DNA of 64,000 nucleotides from SIG603 sp964369225 (GTDB taxonomy: Bacteria > Bacillota > Clostridia > Oscillospirales > Acutalibacteraceae), in the NCBI GenBank assembly GCA_964369225.1, contig CAYJER010000005.1, positions 1 to 64,000 of the forward strand, given 5' to 3'. The position numbers were made by a program, and so were the translations under genes. Shown one piece after another: positions 1 to 9,693 of the stretch. The notes under the pieces are model-generated. The model did not search any database and had not been told where the DNA came from. It saw only the letters and a list, made by a program, of their open reading frames with translations. The stretch's first letter is position 1, and each line of letters starts with the position of its first letter.

Positions 1-200
1 TTTTTTCTTACCCCCTTTGTTAGTTTTTTAGGTCTAACTTTTGGGGGGCGGGTCACTATACTTGCTATGGGACACTGCCCTACAATATTTTATCAAATTT
101 ATTTTTATACATACAAAATTTTAATTTAAAAAGCCTTTAATCAAAAAAATCCGCAAGGATTTTCACATTAACTTTTCACTATTAGTTCTTCACTTTTCAC
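1..200. repeat. Dispersed composite repeat, partial copy
   Basis: No gene is visible before the mutL stop. The stretch matches the repeat blocks near 60.4 kb and 63.1 kb. It contains the end of a CCCTACA-type unit at about 85-91, an A/T-rich link with the words ATACAAAATTTT and CCTTTAATC, the palindrome AAAATCCGCAAGGATTTT at 146-163, and short direct repeats of the TTTTCACT / TCTTCAC type up to 200. The left part is cut by the window edge or diverged. Confidence 0.7.
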
Positions 201-211
201 TTAAATCTCGC

Positions 212-2062
212 CTATCTTCCGAATTGTTTTTCTATTTCTGATTTTTTTAGCATTATATATACAGGTCTGCCGTGTGGACAAAATCTTAGTTCTGGGTTTT
301 GTTCTAATCTTTTAGCTAACTCAATGAGTTCTTCTTTAGGGCTGACTTGTCCGCCTTTAATAGCCGCTCTGCATGCCACATTATGATAAAGCCAATCTAT
401 ATATTCTGTTGTCATGTCTGATTTAAACTTGGTTAAACCTAAAGCTAACTCAACCACAGCAGAACTTATGTCTTGCCCTGTTAAATTTAAAGGAGCAGAC
501 CTTACCAATACTGTAGTAGTTCCAAAAATCTCAATTTCAAAGCCAGCTTTTTCAAAATCTTCAAGATGACTTTCTACCGCTTCAAAGCTTAGCTTATCAA
601 GACAAACACTAATTGGAGTTAGCAAACTTTGAGAAAAACTCTTACTATCATTTTTAAGCTTTTCATAAATCAGCCTCTCGTGTGCCGCATGTTTGTCTAT
701 AAACATTAAAGAGTCTTCATACTCTATAATTATATAGGTGCTGAAAACTTCACCTATGAGCTTGTGAGCCGAGATTTCTTTAATTATGACTTCTGCCTTT
801 TTCTCTTCTACTACTATTGGTGTAACTTCCTGTTCTATTATCTTCTCGAATTTTGTAGGAATAACAGGAAATTCTATCTTTATTTTTTCAGAATCTTGTA
901 ATATGGTAGTTTCTGTTTTAAAGGGTATTATGGGTCTTTCAATGGGTCTTTCAATTGGTGTTATAGGTTTTGTTATAGGCTTAATTTCAGGCAATTTAAT
1001 CTGCTCTGCCTTTTCTAACACAGGAGTATAAGGGTTTACTATTTTTGGTTTAAGCTCCATCTCTTTTATTTTATCTTCACTTAAAAGCGACGATTTAACC
1101 GCATGATAAACTGCATCGAACACAGCTTTTTCACTTGCAAACCTTACTTCTAACTTAGCCGGATGCACATTTACATCATAAAGGCTTGAATTCATCTCTA
1201 AATTAAGAACACAGCTTGGGAACTTTCCAACCATTATACTGCCCTTGAACGCCTCGTCAATGGCTGCAATGGCAGTCTTACTTCTAATGTATCTGCCATT
1301 GATAAAAAAGTTCTGCATTGTTCTGCTCGCCCTAGAGTTCGATGGCTTAGAAATATAACCTGTAACCTTTATTCCGTTAAAGCTGTAATTAGTAGGCATA
1401 AGTCCATTTAAAAAGTCTTTTCCGTAAACTCCATAAATTGCAGAAGATAATTTTCCATCACCTTGTGTGTACAATGTTTCTTTTCTATCTCTTATAAACC
1501 TAAAAGAAATTTCGGGGTGAGACAAGGCAATCTTGTCGATAATTGTGGCGACAGCATTTCCCTCTCCCACATCTTTTTTTAAAAATTTCATTCTAGCTGG
1601 CACATTATAAAAAATATCTCTTACAATAATTGTTGTACCCTGTGGTGTTCCTGTGTCTTCCATGTACTCAATTTCGCCGCCATGAAGAACAATTTTAGTG
1701 CCGATATCTTCCGATAAAGCCTTAGTCACAAGCTCTATATGTGACACAGCAGACACAGAGGCTAAAGCTTCACCCCTAAAACCTAATGTGCCTATTGAAT
1801 CTAAGTCAGATGCTATATTAATCTTGCTAGTGGCATGACGCAAAAAGGCTGTGGGTACATCTTCTTTTAGTATCCCACTGCCGTTATCGGTTATTCTTAT
1901 ATAGCTTATTCCACCTTGCCTAATCTCTACAGTAATAGATGTAGCACCTGCATCTATAGAGTTTTCCACAAGTTCTTTTATTACAGAGGCTGGTCTTTCT
2001 ACAACTTCTCCAGCAGCTATAAGCTCTGCTATTTGCTTGTCTAGGACATTTATTTTAGACAT
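212..2062 (-). CDS. mutL: DNA mismatch repair protein MutL
   Basis: MutL is the mismatch-repair matchmaker ATPase that links MutS to strand removal. The N-terminal GHKL ATPase is clear: the E-L-V-E-N-S-I-D-A-G-A motif near residue 35, D-N-G-S-G-I near 60 and G-F-R-G-E-A-L near 95. A Pro/Lys-rich linker separates it from a C-terminal dimerisation domain with D-K-H-A-A-H-E, A-C-R-A-A-I-K and C-P-H-G-R-P, the metal-site motifs of nicking MutL proteins in bacteria without MutH. The length (616 aa) is normal. I chose the ATG at 2062 because an AAGGAG site lies 5 nt upstream; a GTG at 2068 overlaps that site. The gene follows mutS by 9 nt in one operon. Confidence 0.97.
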   Translation of the reverse strand: MSKINVLDKQIAELIAAGEVVERPASVIKELVENSIDAGATSITVEIRQGGISYIRITDNGSGILKEDVPTAFLRHATSKINIASDLDSIGTLGFRGEALASVSAVSHIELVTKALSEDIGTKIVLHGGEIEYMEDTGTPQGTTIIVRDIFYNVPARMKFLKKDVGEGNAVATIIDKIALSHPEISFRFIRDRKETLYTQGDGKLSSAIYGVYGKDFLNGLMPTNYSFNGIKVTGYISKPSNSRASRTMQNFFINGRYIRSKTAIAAIDEAFKGSIMVGKFPSCVLNLEMNSSLYDVNVHPAKLEVRFASEKAVFDAVYHAVKSSLLSEDKIKEMELKPKIVNPYTPVLEKAEQIKLPEIKPITKPITPIERPIERPIIPFKTETTILQDSEKIKIEFPVIPTKFEKIIEQEVTPIVVEEKKAEVIIKEISAHKLIGEVFSTYIIIEYEDSLMFIDKHAAHERLIYEKLKNDSKSFSQSLLTPISVCLDKLSFEAVESHLEDFEKAGFEIEIFGTTTVLVRSAPLNLTGQDISSAVVELALGLTKFKSDMTTEYIDWLYHNVACRAAIKGGQVSPKEELIELAKRLEQNPELRFCPHGRPVYIMLKKSEIEKQFGR

Positions 2063-2071
2063 TTGCACTCC

Positions 2072-4672
2072 TTAGTTGTCTAGCATTTTTTTAAGTTCAA
2101 ACAATATATTCATGCTCTCAATTGGTGTGAGCGTATTTACATCTGTGTTTCTAAGCTTAGCCATAATCAAGTTATCTGTGGTCTCCATGCTAAACTGCTC
2201 TAGTTCATCAGTTTTTGCAGATTTTCCTGTCTTGATTATTTCACCTTCTTCTAGGTTTTTTAGAACTTCTTTTGCTCTGTTTACAACCTTGTCGGGCACA
2301 CCAGCTAGTTTAGCTACCTGTATTCCATAGCTATCGTCACAGCCACCTCTAATAATTCTTCTTAAAAAGGTGATGTCGTCTCCCCTTTTCTTGACAGCTA
2401 TATTAAAGTTTCTAACGCCTTCTAGTAAGTCTTCAAGGTCTGTAAGTTCATGGTAATGTGTCGCAAAAAGAGTCTTAGCTCCTATACATCTCTTGTTTTG
2501 GATGTACTCTAAAACTGATCTTGCAATACTCATTCCGTCAAATGTAGAAGTCCCTCTGCCTATTTCATCTAAGATAATTAGGCTGTCTTTTGTGGCATTT
2601 TTAAGAATGTCTGCCACTTCTTTCATCTCTACCATAAAGGTTGATTGCCCTGTAGATAAGTCATCAGATGCACCAACTCTTGTAAATATTTGGTCTACTA
2701 TGCCGACCTCTGCTGAACTTGCCGGAACAAACGAACCCATTTGAGCCATAATTACTATTATAGCAACTTGTCTCATAAATGTAGATTTACCAGCCATGTT
2801 AGGGCCTGTGATTACAGATAATCTTCCACTTTGCATATCCATGTCTGAATCATTTGGAACAAACAAAGCATCTGTCAGCAAATTCTCGACAACAGGGTGT
2901 CTGCCATCTTTAATGTAAAGTCTACCGCTTACATTCACAGTAGGCTTAGTGTAATTATTTTTTAAGGCTACTACAGCCAAAGAATTAACAACATCTAATT
3001 TAGCTATAGCCTTGGCTGTAGCTTGAACTCTTAAAAGCTCTTTTGCTACAGTCTGTCTTATTTCTTCATATATAATACCCTCTAATGTGATAGACTTTTC
3101 TTTTGCACCTAAAATTCTTGTCTCTAAGATTTTTAGTTCTTCTGTAATAAATCTTTCACAGTTAGAAAGAGTTTGTTTTCTAATGTAATTATCAGGCACT
3201 TTATCTTTATATAGATTAGTAACCTCTATGTAATATCCAAAAACTCTGTTGTAAGCTACTTTAAGCTTTGGAATACCAGTACTTTCTTTTTCTCTTGCTT
3301 CAACGTCTGCCAATAATGCAGAACCGCCGTTCATGTCACTTCTTAAACTGTCAAGTTCTTCATTAAATCCATCTTTTATTATCTCTCCCTCTCTAATTGA
3401 GAAAGGAGGATTTTCAACTATTGACGCCTCAATAAGTGTTCCTATATCTTCAAGAATGTCAATTTCTTCAAAAATCATCTGTAAAAATCTTGAATTGACA
3501 CTTGCTAAAACATTTTTGATTAAAGGTAATTGCTTTATTGCAGAGCCTAAAGAGTTAAGCTCTCTTGCGTTTGCAGTGGCATAGACTATTCTAGTCATAA
3601 TTCTTTCAATATCAAATATCTTAGAAAGTAAATCAGCCAAATTATCAGATAATTCTCTGTTTTTGTAGAGTTCTTCCACTGCATTTTGCCTTAATAAAAT
3701 CTTAGGCACATTGACTAAAGGTTGCTCTACCCATGATCTAATAAGCCTTTTGCCCATTGCAGTGTTGGTTTTGTCTAGCACCCAAAGAAGTGAGGCTTTT
3801 TTCTCTCTTGTTCTCATAGTTTCTAAGAGTTCAAGGTTTCTTCTGGCGCTTATATCAAGTTTCATTGTTGCGTTTTCGGTGTAATAGTCAATCTCTGAAA
3901 TTGACTTTATGTCAGACTTTTGCGTTTCGGCTAAGTAACGATAAAGTCCCGCTAGCGATGCTAACACAGAAGTTTCTTTAATTCCTAAGCCCATTATGTA
4001 ACCACTAGTAAATATTGGCTCAAGCACAGCCATAGGATCTGAGAACATATCATCGTCTAACAATTCAAGGTTAGAATTTAGCTTGTCCTTAATAAAACTA
4101 TCTAAATGTTTAATAGACAAGCTTTCTGAGTTGATTAAAATTTCAGTTGGAGTAAACCTTAATAATTGGTCTTGAACAAAACCTAATACGGCAATTGGAG
4201 TATCTCCCTTAAAATCTGTACAACTAAGTTCACCTGTAGAGACATCTGCAAAGCTTAAACCTACAGAGGTCTCTGACAAGTGTAATGAACATATATAATT
4301 ATTTTTTGTCTCGTCAAGCATACTGCTTTCAAAAACTGTTCCCGGAGTGACAACTCTAACTACTTCTCTTTTGACAATACCCTTAGTTTCACTTGGGTTC
4401 TCGACCTGCTCGCATATTGCAACCTTATAGCCTTTAGCCACAAGCCTTGCAATATAAGCTTCTGAACTGTGAAAAGGAACACCGCACATGGGTGCTTTTT
4501 CCTCTTGTCCGCAGTCTCTGCCTGTTAAAGTAAGCTCTAATTCCCTTGAGGCTGTCAGTGCATCTGCAAAGAACATCTCATAAAAATCGCCTAATCTAAA
4601 AAACAGAATGCTATTAGGGTATTGCTCTTTTATAGAGAAATACTGCTTCATCATTGGAGAAAAATCTGACAT
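2072..4672 (-). CDS. mutS: DNA mismatch repair protein MutS
   Basis: MutS is the mismatch recognition ATPase (866 aa, normal length). The mismatch-binding motif F-Y-E is seen in R-L-G-D-F-Y-E-M-F near residue 30. The C-terminal ABC-type ATPase has Walker A G-P-N-M-A-G-K-S-T, the Walker B/signature region L-I-I-L-D-E-I-G-R-G-T-S-T and the H-Y-H-E-L loop. It starts at ATG 4672, 21 nt after the YlbF-like gene, and mutL follows, so miaB, ylbF, mutS and mutL look like one transcription unit. No irregularity was seen. Confidence 0.98.
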   Translation of the reverse strand: MSDFSPMMKQYFSIKEQYPNSILFFRLGDFYEMFFADALTASRELELTLTGRDCGQEEKAPMCGVPFHSSEAYIARLVAKGYKVAICEQVENPSETKGIVKREVVRVVTPGTVFESSMLDETKNNYICSLHLSETSVGLSFADVSTGELSCTDFKGDTPIAVLGFVQDQLLRFTPTEILINSESLSIKHLDSFIKDKLNSNLELLDDDMFSDPMAVLEPIFTSGYIMGLGIKETSVLASLAGLYRYLAETQKSDIKSISEIDYYTENATMKLDISARRNLELLETMRTREKKASLLWVLDKTNTAMGKRLIRSWVEQPLVNVPKILLRQNAVEELYKNRELSDNLADLLSKIFDIERIMTRIVYATANARELNSLGSAIKQLPLIKNVLASVNSRFLQMIFEEIDILEDIGTLIEASIVENPPFSIREGEIIKDGFNEELDSLRSDMNGGSALLADVEAREKESTGIPKLKVAYNRVFGYYIEVTNLYKDKVPDNYIRKQTLSNCERFITEELKILETRILGAKEKSITLEGIIYEEIRQTVAKELLRVQATAKAIAKLDVVNSLAVVALKNNYTKPTVNVSGRLYIKDGRHPVVENLLTDALFVPNDSDMDMQSGRLSVITGPNMAGKSTFMRQVAIIVIMAQMGSFVPASSAEVGIVDQIFTRVGASDDLSTGQSTFMVEMKEVADILKNATKDSLIILDEIGRGTSTFDGMSIARSVLEYIQNKRCIGAKTLFATHYHELTDLEDLLEGVRNFNIAVKKRGDDITFLRRIIRGGCDDSYGIQVAKLAGVPDKVVNRAKEVLKNLEEGEIIKTGKSAKTDELEQFSMETTDNLIMAKLRNTDVNTLTPIESMNILFELKKMLDN

Positions 4673-4693
4673 TATATATCTTCCCTTTTAAAT

Positions 4694-5101
4694 TTAGTGG
4701 CAACCAGCACAGCTTGAGCATGAACCACCGCAAGAAGACTCTTCATAATCACAAGTCTCTGGATCTTCACCCTCTGCTGATAATGTGATGATAGTTGTAA
4801 CTCTTTGAATTAGGCTGTCTAGCTCTGTCTTAGTTTGGTTGAATTTCATCATGTTGTCATTGCCCATGATATCTGTGTATAATTGACGTAACTCTTGATT
4901 TAACTCTTTTAGTTTCTCTTCGTCTTTAACTTCTTTTTGAGCCTCTTGGTTTATAGTCATTCTCTTTAGGTTGAACTCACCAATCATAGTTTGAAGTTGC
5001 TCGTCTTTGTCGCTACCATCTTTAGCAGCATTAAATGCTACAAATCTCTCGTCTTGTTGAATAGCCTTAGCTAGCTCTCTTGTCATTTGAATAATATCCA
5101 T
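4694..5101 (-). CDS. YlbF/YmcA family protein with Cys-rich tail
   Basis: A 135-aa, mostly helical protein of the YlbF/YmcA (Com_YlbF) family. In Bacillus, YlbF, YmcA and YaaT form an Fe-S complex that works with RNase Y in mRNA maturation and affects competence, sporulation and biofilm formation. The visible support is the helical, charged body, the length, and the position directly behind miaB (1-nt gap), the arrangement of ymcB-ymcA in Bacillus. The last 20 residues are Cys-rich (C-G-G-S-C-S-S-C-A-G-C-H), a plausible metal or cluster ligand set. Whether this copy is the YlbF or the YmcA subunit cannot be decided here. Confidence 0.85.
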   Translation of the reverse strand: MDIIQMTRELAKAIQQDERFVAFNAAKDGSDKDEQLQTMIGEFNLKRMTINQEAQKEVKDEEKLKELNQELRQLYTDIMGNDNMMKFNQTKTELDSLIQRVTTIITLSAEGEDPETCDYEESSCGGSCSSCAGCH

Positions 5102-5102
5102 T

Positions 5103-6524
5103 TTAGTTCCTCTTTTCTCCTTCTAATACGAAGTTTTTTGAATTAGTTATATATATATTACAGAATTTTCCGATTAATCTTTCATCTCCTAGAAAATCCA
5201 CAATAATATTCGATTCAGTTCTACCACTTAGGTAGCCGTCTTTGTTAGATTTATCTTCTACTAAGACTTTTTGTTCTGTGCCAACCAAAGAGGCACATTT
5301 TTTAGCTGCAATTGGCTCTTGAGCCTTTAAAAGTTCTGTAAACCATTTAGATTTCTCGTCATAACTTACAGGGTCTGGCATAGTCTCTGCCTTTGTTCCC
5401 TTTCTAGGTGAGAAAATAAATGTGAATAAAGATGTAAACTCTACTTCTTTAATAAGACTTAAAGTATCGCAAAATTCTTCATAAGTTTCAGACGGAAATC
5501 CAACTATTACATCAGATGTAAATGAAACATCAGGCATTTTCGCTTTAGCATAGTCTATTAACTTTAAGTATTTGTCTCTATCGTATTTTCTATTCATCTC
5601 ACTTAAAATTCTGTCGTTTCCTGATTGGAAAGGCAGATGAATATGATGACAAATATGTGTACTTTCTGCAATCACATCAAAAAGTTCATGTGTTGCATCT
5701 TTTGGATGCGATGTCATAAACCTAATTCTATAATCGCCCTCAACCTTGTCAAGTTCACGCAGTAACTGTGCAAAATTAATTTCTTCCTCTAAGTTTTTGC
5801 CATAGGAATTTACATTTTGCCCTAAAAGAGTTATCTCTTTATAGCCAGATTTAACTATTTGTTTAAATTCTTTTATGACTTCCTCTGACTTACGGCTTTT
5901 TTCTCTTCCTCTAACATGAGGAACAATGCAGTAAGTGCAGAAATTATCACAACCAAACATTAAAGTAAGCCACGCTTTAGTATTGCCGTCTCTTCTTGTA
6001 GGCAAACCCTCTACAATGTCTTTGCGTTCGCCACCTCTTATAAACATTCTTTTAGAGTTTACAATAGTGTTGTACATTATTTCAGGCAATTTATGGATTA
6101 CATGTGTTCCAAAAACCATATTAACAAAAGGATAACTTTTCTTAATTTTTTCTGCAATGTGTTCTTGCTCCATCATACAGCCACAAAGAGCTATAAGTAA
6201 AGATGGATTTCTTCTTTTTAAATGCTTTAATGCACCAACATTGCCGAAAATTCTGTCTTCTGCATGTTCACGAATGGCACAAGTGTTAAATAAAATTAAG
6301 TCTGCTTCTTCCTTGTTTTCTGTAAACTGGAAACCCATTTCAGAAAGCATTCCTTTTATTTTTTCGCCATCTGCAACATTTTGCTGACAACCATAAGTCC
6401 TAATATATGCTATAGGCGTGCCACTCATCGCCCTAACCTTCATTATTTCTTGTAAGTCAAGCGTAAAAAGCATTTGTTCGTTTAGTTCGTGGGGTTTAAT
6501 TTCAGGTATATTGTTATTCACCAT
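5103..6524 (-). CDS. miaB: tRNA-2-methylthio-N6-dimethylallyladenosine synthase MiaB
   Basis: A radical-SAM methylthiotransferase that adds the ms2 group to i6A37 of tRNAs. The 473-aa protein has the N-terminal UPF0004 domain with cluster cysteines (Y-G-C-Q-Q-N near residue 45, F-N-T-C-A-I-R near 80, C-G-C-M-M-E-Q near 115). The radical-SAM motif is C-D-N-F-C-T-Y-C, followed by the family sequence P-H-V-R-G-R-E-K-S-R. A TRAM-like tail follows. It is the first gene of the minus-strand operon that continues with ylbF, mutS and mutL. Confidence 0.97.
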   Translation of the reverse strand: MVNNNIPEIKPHELNEQMLFTLDLQEIMKVRAMSGTPIAYIRTYGCQQNVADGEKIKGMLSEMGFQFTENKEEADLILFNTCAIREHAEDRIFGNVGALKHLKRRNPSLLIALCGCMMEQEHIAEKIKKSYPFVNMVFGTHVIHKLPEIMYNTIVNSKRMFIRGGERKDIVEGLPTRRDGNTKAWLTLMFGCDNFCTYCIVPHVRGREKSRKSEEVIKEFKQIVKSGYKEITLLGQNVNSYGKNLEEEINFAQLLRELDKVEGDYRIRFMTSHPKDATHELFDVIAESTHICHHIHLPFQSGNDRILSEMNRKYDRDKYLKLIDYAKAKMPDVSFTSDVIVGFPSETYEEFCDTLSLIKEVEFTSLFTFIFSPRKGTKAETMPDPVSYDEKSKWFTELLKAQEPIAAKKCASLVGTEQKVLVEDKSNKDGYLSGRTESNIIVDFLGDERLIGKFCNIYITNSKNFVLEGEKRN

Positions 6525-6640
6525 AGTACTCCTAATTTTTCATTCTACACCAATATAACATATAATCGTTTTTTTTTCAAGTTTAAACAAGATAGTTTAC
6601 AATTTTTTAAAAAGAAACAATGTTTATGAATTATTAATTA

Positions 6641-6672
6641 AAAAAGAAAACCCTATCAGAGTTTTCTTTTTA
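6641..6672 (-). terminator. Rho-independent terminator after the aldo/keto reductase
   Basis: A perfect 9-bp stem, AAAGAAAAC/GTTTTCTTT, with a 9-nt loop lies 7 nt beyond the reductase stop. On the minus strand it runs into a T-rich tract. It separates the reductase/degV unit from miaB. Confidence 0.8.
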
Positions 6673-6678
6673 TATAGT

Positions 6679-7800
6679 TTATTCGTAAGCGTTTGCCATC
6701 TTACATAGTTCTTCACTTATCGCAATATGTTGAGGGCAATGGTCTTCACATGCTCCGCAAGAAACACATTCAGACGGTTTACCTTTTTCTTTTACTGTAT
6801 TCTCAAAAGCTTGCTTATTTATCGGTGGCTCGCCGCCGAACTTTTGGTTGTAGTTATTAACCTTAAACAAACCTGGAATATCAATATTCATAGGACATCC
6901 CTCTACACAGTACTTACAGTCTGTACATGGAATTAAAGGAGTTTTCTCTATTTCTTCAACTACCTTATCAATAACCTTTTGCTCTTCATCGCTTAAAGGC
7001 ACAAACTCATCCATGTAAGATAAATTATCTTGCATTTGTTCAATATTAGACATACCGCTAAGCACAGTTACTATATTATCTAGTGACGCTGTGTATCTGA
7101 TAGCCCAAGAAGCTGCCGAAGCTGTAGGGTTATATTCTTTTAGAATTTCGTCAGCCTTTGGTACAATGTTAGCTAGAACTCCGCCTCTAACAGGCTCCAT
7201 AATAATTATAGGCTTGTTGTATTTAATTGCAAGCTCGTAACATTTTCTAGCTTGAACTACTGAATCTTCCCAATCTATATAGTTAATTTGAAGTTGAACA
7301 AATTCCATTTCAGGATGATTTTCAAGAATTTCCTCTAATACATCAGCAGTATCATGGAAAGAGAAACCTATATGTTTCGCTCTGCCGTCTGCTTTAAGGC
7401 TCTTCATATAGTCCCATGCGCCTAGTCTGTCACAATCTGCTACCCTTGCTTTGTCTAAACAGTGAAGTAAGTAAAAATCATAATACTCAAGTCCTGCACG
7501 TTCTAAAGAAGTAGTAAAGAGTGTCTCCATTTCCTCTGGCTCTTTTACTCCCCAAAGAGGTAACTTTGTTGCAACTTGAAAGCTCTCACGAGGGTATCTA
7601 TCTACAACAGCTTCTTTAATTGCTACCTCTGATCTGCCATCGATATAAACATAGGCTGTATCAAAATATGTGAAACCTTTTTCCATGAACATGTCTGTCA
7701 TGATTTTAGTTTGCTCCATGTCGATTTCGTTGCCAATCATAGGCAATCTCATAAATCCGAAGCCTAATTTTTTAAACTCTTTACCTAAATAATCGCTCAT
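6679..7800 (-). CDS. Aldo/keto reductase with C-terminal 4Fe-4S ferredoxin domain
   Basis: A 373-aa oxidoreductase. The N-terminal (beta/alpha)8 aldo-keto reductase fold covers about residues 1-280, with the catalytic Asp/Tyr region F-D-T-A-Y-V-Y near residue 47 and L-L-H-C-L-D near 112. The C-terminal extension has two cysteine clusters, C-T-D-C-K-Y-C-V-E-G-C-P and C-V-S-C-G-A-C-E-D-H-C-P, typical of the clostridial ferredoxin-type AKR subfamily. Physiological substrates of this subfamily are mostly unknown. It lies 20 nt upstream of degV's end, on the same strand and possibly co-transcribed. Confidence 0.93.
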   Translation of the reverse strand: MSDYLGKEFKKLGFGFMRLPMIGNEIDMEQTKIMTDMFMEKGFTYFDTAYVYIDGRSEVAIKEAVVDRYPRESFQVATKLPLWGVKEPEEMETLFTTSLERAGLEYYDFYLLHCLDKARVADCDRLGAWDYMKSLKADGRAKHIGFSFHDTADVLEEILENHPEMEFVQLQINYIDWEDSVVQARKCYELAIKYNKPIIIMEPVRGGVLANIVPKADEILKEYNPTASAASWAIRYTASLDNIVTVLSGMSNIEQMQDNLSYMDEFVPLSDEEQKVIDKVVEEIEKTPLIPCTDCKYCVEGCPMNIDIPGLFKVNNYNQKFGGEPPINKQAFENTVKEKGKPSECVSCGACEDHCPQHIAISEELCKMANAYE

Positions 7801-7820
7801 TTTAAATTTCCCTCTCTTTG

Positions 7821-8657
7821 TTATTTTTTAATAAATGCTATTCCAGAAGCTCCCGCACCTATATGTGTTCCTATTACTGGACCTATCTCGGTTCTTATAA
7901 CATTCTTTTTATTAATATAATCGGCAAATATTTTCTCGGTTTGTATGCAGAGTTCAGGCGCATTAGAATGCCCAAATGAAACAGCATAGTCAGATGATAT
8001 GCCTATTTTTTTCACTTGATCTTCTATAAATTTATTAGAAGCCGCTCTGCCTCTTGCCTTGCCTACCGCTTCAACCTTACCTTTAACAACTGATATTATT
8101 GGGCAAATTCCTAAGACACCTGCAACCATAGCTGCTCCAGCACTTAATCTTCCACCCATTTTAAGATACTTAAGGGTTTCAATTCCAGCAAACAATGTAA
8201 CTCTTGGCACTAGTTCAGTTATTTTTTGAGCAATTTCTTTAGCTGTAAAGCCTTCTTCTCTCATTTTAACAGCCTCATGCAGTAAAAGCGCTAAGCCAAA
8301 AGTAGTGTTCAGGGTGTCTACAACATGTATTTTATCTTCATTAATGCGTTTTGCTACCATAACCGCATTTGAATATGTTCCACTTAATTCTCGTGAAATA
8401 AACATTCCTACAACTTCGTTTCCGTTGTCAACATGATGTTTAAAAACTTCTTCAAATTTAACAGGCGATATTTGTGTAGTAGTAGGTAGCTGTGTAACAT
8501 TTGCTAATTTATCGTAAAATTCTTTGTTTGTAAGATTAATGCCTGGTTCATAGCTTTCTTCACCAAAGTGTACACCTATAGGTATGACTTCAATTCCTAA
8601 TTCCCTACATTTTTCTAAACTCATATCACATGAACTATCTGTAATAATTTTAACCAT
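7821..8657 (-). CDS. DegV family fatty-acid-binding protein
   Basis: A 278-aa DegV protein. Family members bind a fatty acid between two alpha/beta domains; some (FakB) present fatty acids to the FakA kinase. Visible signatures are the N-terminal I-I-T-D-S-S-C-D-M, the second-domain segment K-Y-L-K-M-G-G-R-L, and the C-terminal I-G-P-V-I-G-T-H-I-G-A-G. The length is typical. No fakA lies nearby, so a FakB role is only possible. The start codon is ATG at 8657. Confidence 0.93.
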   Translation of the reverse strand: MVKIITDSSCDMSLEKCRELGIEVIPIGVHFGEESYEPGINLTNKEFYDKLANVTQLPTTTQISPVKFEEVFKHHVDNGNEVVGMFISRELSGTYSNAVMVAKRINEDKIHVVDTLNTTFGLALLLHEAVKMREEGFTAKEIAQKITELVPRVTLFAGIETLKYLKMGGRLSAGAAMVAGVLGICPIISVVKGKVEAVGKARGRAASNKFIEDQVKKIGISSDYAVSFGHSNAPELCIQTEKIFADYINKKNVIRTEIGPVIGTHIGAGASGIAFIKK

Positions 8658-8700
8658 TATAAACTATAGCCTAATTAATATGGGCCATCCTTTCTAAATC

Positions 8701-9579
8701 TTATTTATACTGTAGTGTAAAAGAGTAGCTCTTCTCTTCACCACTGTTCAATATTTGACAATGCTTTTTGTTTGTAAACTCATTATCCTCTGTAGTTGTT
8801 GTACTACAGCCAACCCATGGCTCTAGGCAAACAAACGGAGACTCATTATAAGGCTTCCAAATTCCTATCATTGGAAACTCTTCAAAGTTCATTTGAATAG
8901 CCTTTTGTGTCTTGTTGTTCTTAATAGAAATCTCGTTTTTCTTTAGGTTCTCGAACACGAAAACATCGTTAGAAAACAACTCATTATCTAGTGCAACACA
9001 GTCAGTCTCGCTATACTCTAATTTCTTCTTTGTGTAGTCATATATGCTAGTTTCAGTAATAATTACAGGGCTTGAAAGATTTTCTTTTTCTGCAAAGCAT
9101 AAAGAGTAATCTTCAAATTTATAGCCAGCCTCAAAAGGAACATTAAATCCAGGATGTGCGCCTACAAAGAAAGGCATTTCTTTGTCGTCTAAATTTTTTA
9201 CTATATATGAAGTAACTAGGCCATTCTCGATTAAAGCTATCTTAATTTTAAATGAGAACTCAAACGGATACGCCTTTTTTGTATCGTCATTCGCCTTAAG
9301 CTCAAGAGTAACCTCATCATCCTTTACGCTCTCTAATGTAAACTCGTTAAGTTTAGCCAAACCATGTTTAGGAATTTCCATTTCAAGTGATCCTATTGTA
9401 GCCTTGTTATCTCTTAAAGCACCAACTATTGGGAAAAGAATAGGCGCTTGACTTCTCCAAAAATCAGGATTGCCTTGCCATAAAAGTTCTGTACCATCGC
9501 TTAGACAAAAAGATTTCATTTGTCCGCCTACTGTGTCTATTTTAACGCTTAGTGTTTCATTTTTAATTTCATAAATCAT
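8701..9579 (-). CDS. Aldose 1-epimerase family protein (LacX/YihR-type)
   Basis: A 292-aa galactose-mutarotase-like protein predicted to interconvert sugar anomers. Visible features are the beta-rich fold, the substrate-site region G-A-H-P-G-F-N-V-P-F near residue 150, K-H-G-L-A near 77 and C-L-E-P-W-V-G-C near 255. The start was set at ATG 9579, which has a GGAGG site 9 nt upstream. An in-frame start at 9636 would lie inside the promoter. The gene is divergent from dtd. Confidence 0.9.
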   Translation of the reverse strand: MIYEIKNETLSVKIDTVGGQMKSFCLSDGTELLWQGNPDFWRSQAPILFPIVGALRDNKATIGSLEMEIPKHGLAKLNEFTLESVKDDEVTLELKANDDTKKAYPFEFSFKIKIALIENGLVTSYIVKNLDDKEMPFFVGAHPGFNVPFEAGYKFEDYSLCFAEKENLSSPVIITETSIYDYTKKKLEYSETDCVALDNELFSNDVFVFENLKKNEISIKNNKTQKAIQMNFEEFPMIGIWKPYNESPFVCLEPWVGCSTTTTEDNEFTNKKHCQILNSGEEKSYSFTLQYK

Positions 9580-9607
9580 AATAAAAGCCTCCATTTCTTT
9601 TGTAATA

Positions 9608-9636
9608 ATTCTAACACAAAAAAAAGGACTGTGCAA
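9608..9636 (-). promoter_or_regulatory. Sigma-A-type promoter of the epimerase gene
   Basis: On the minus strand, TTGCAC at 9636-9631, a 17-nt spacer and TAGAAT at 9613-9608. It lies 29 nt upstream of the epimerase start in the divergent gap to dtd. Confidence 0.6.
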
Positions 9637-9693
9637 GCATTATTTTTTATGATATAATAAATAAAAATTAGTTTATTTATGAAAGGCGATAAT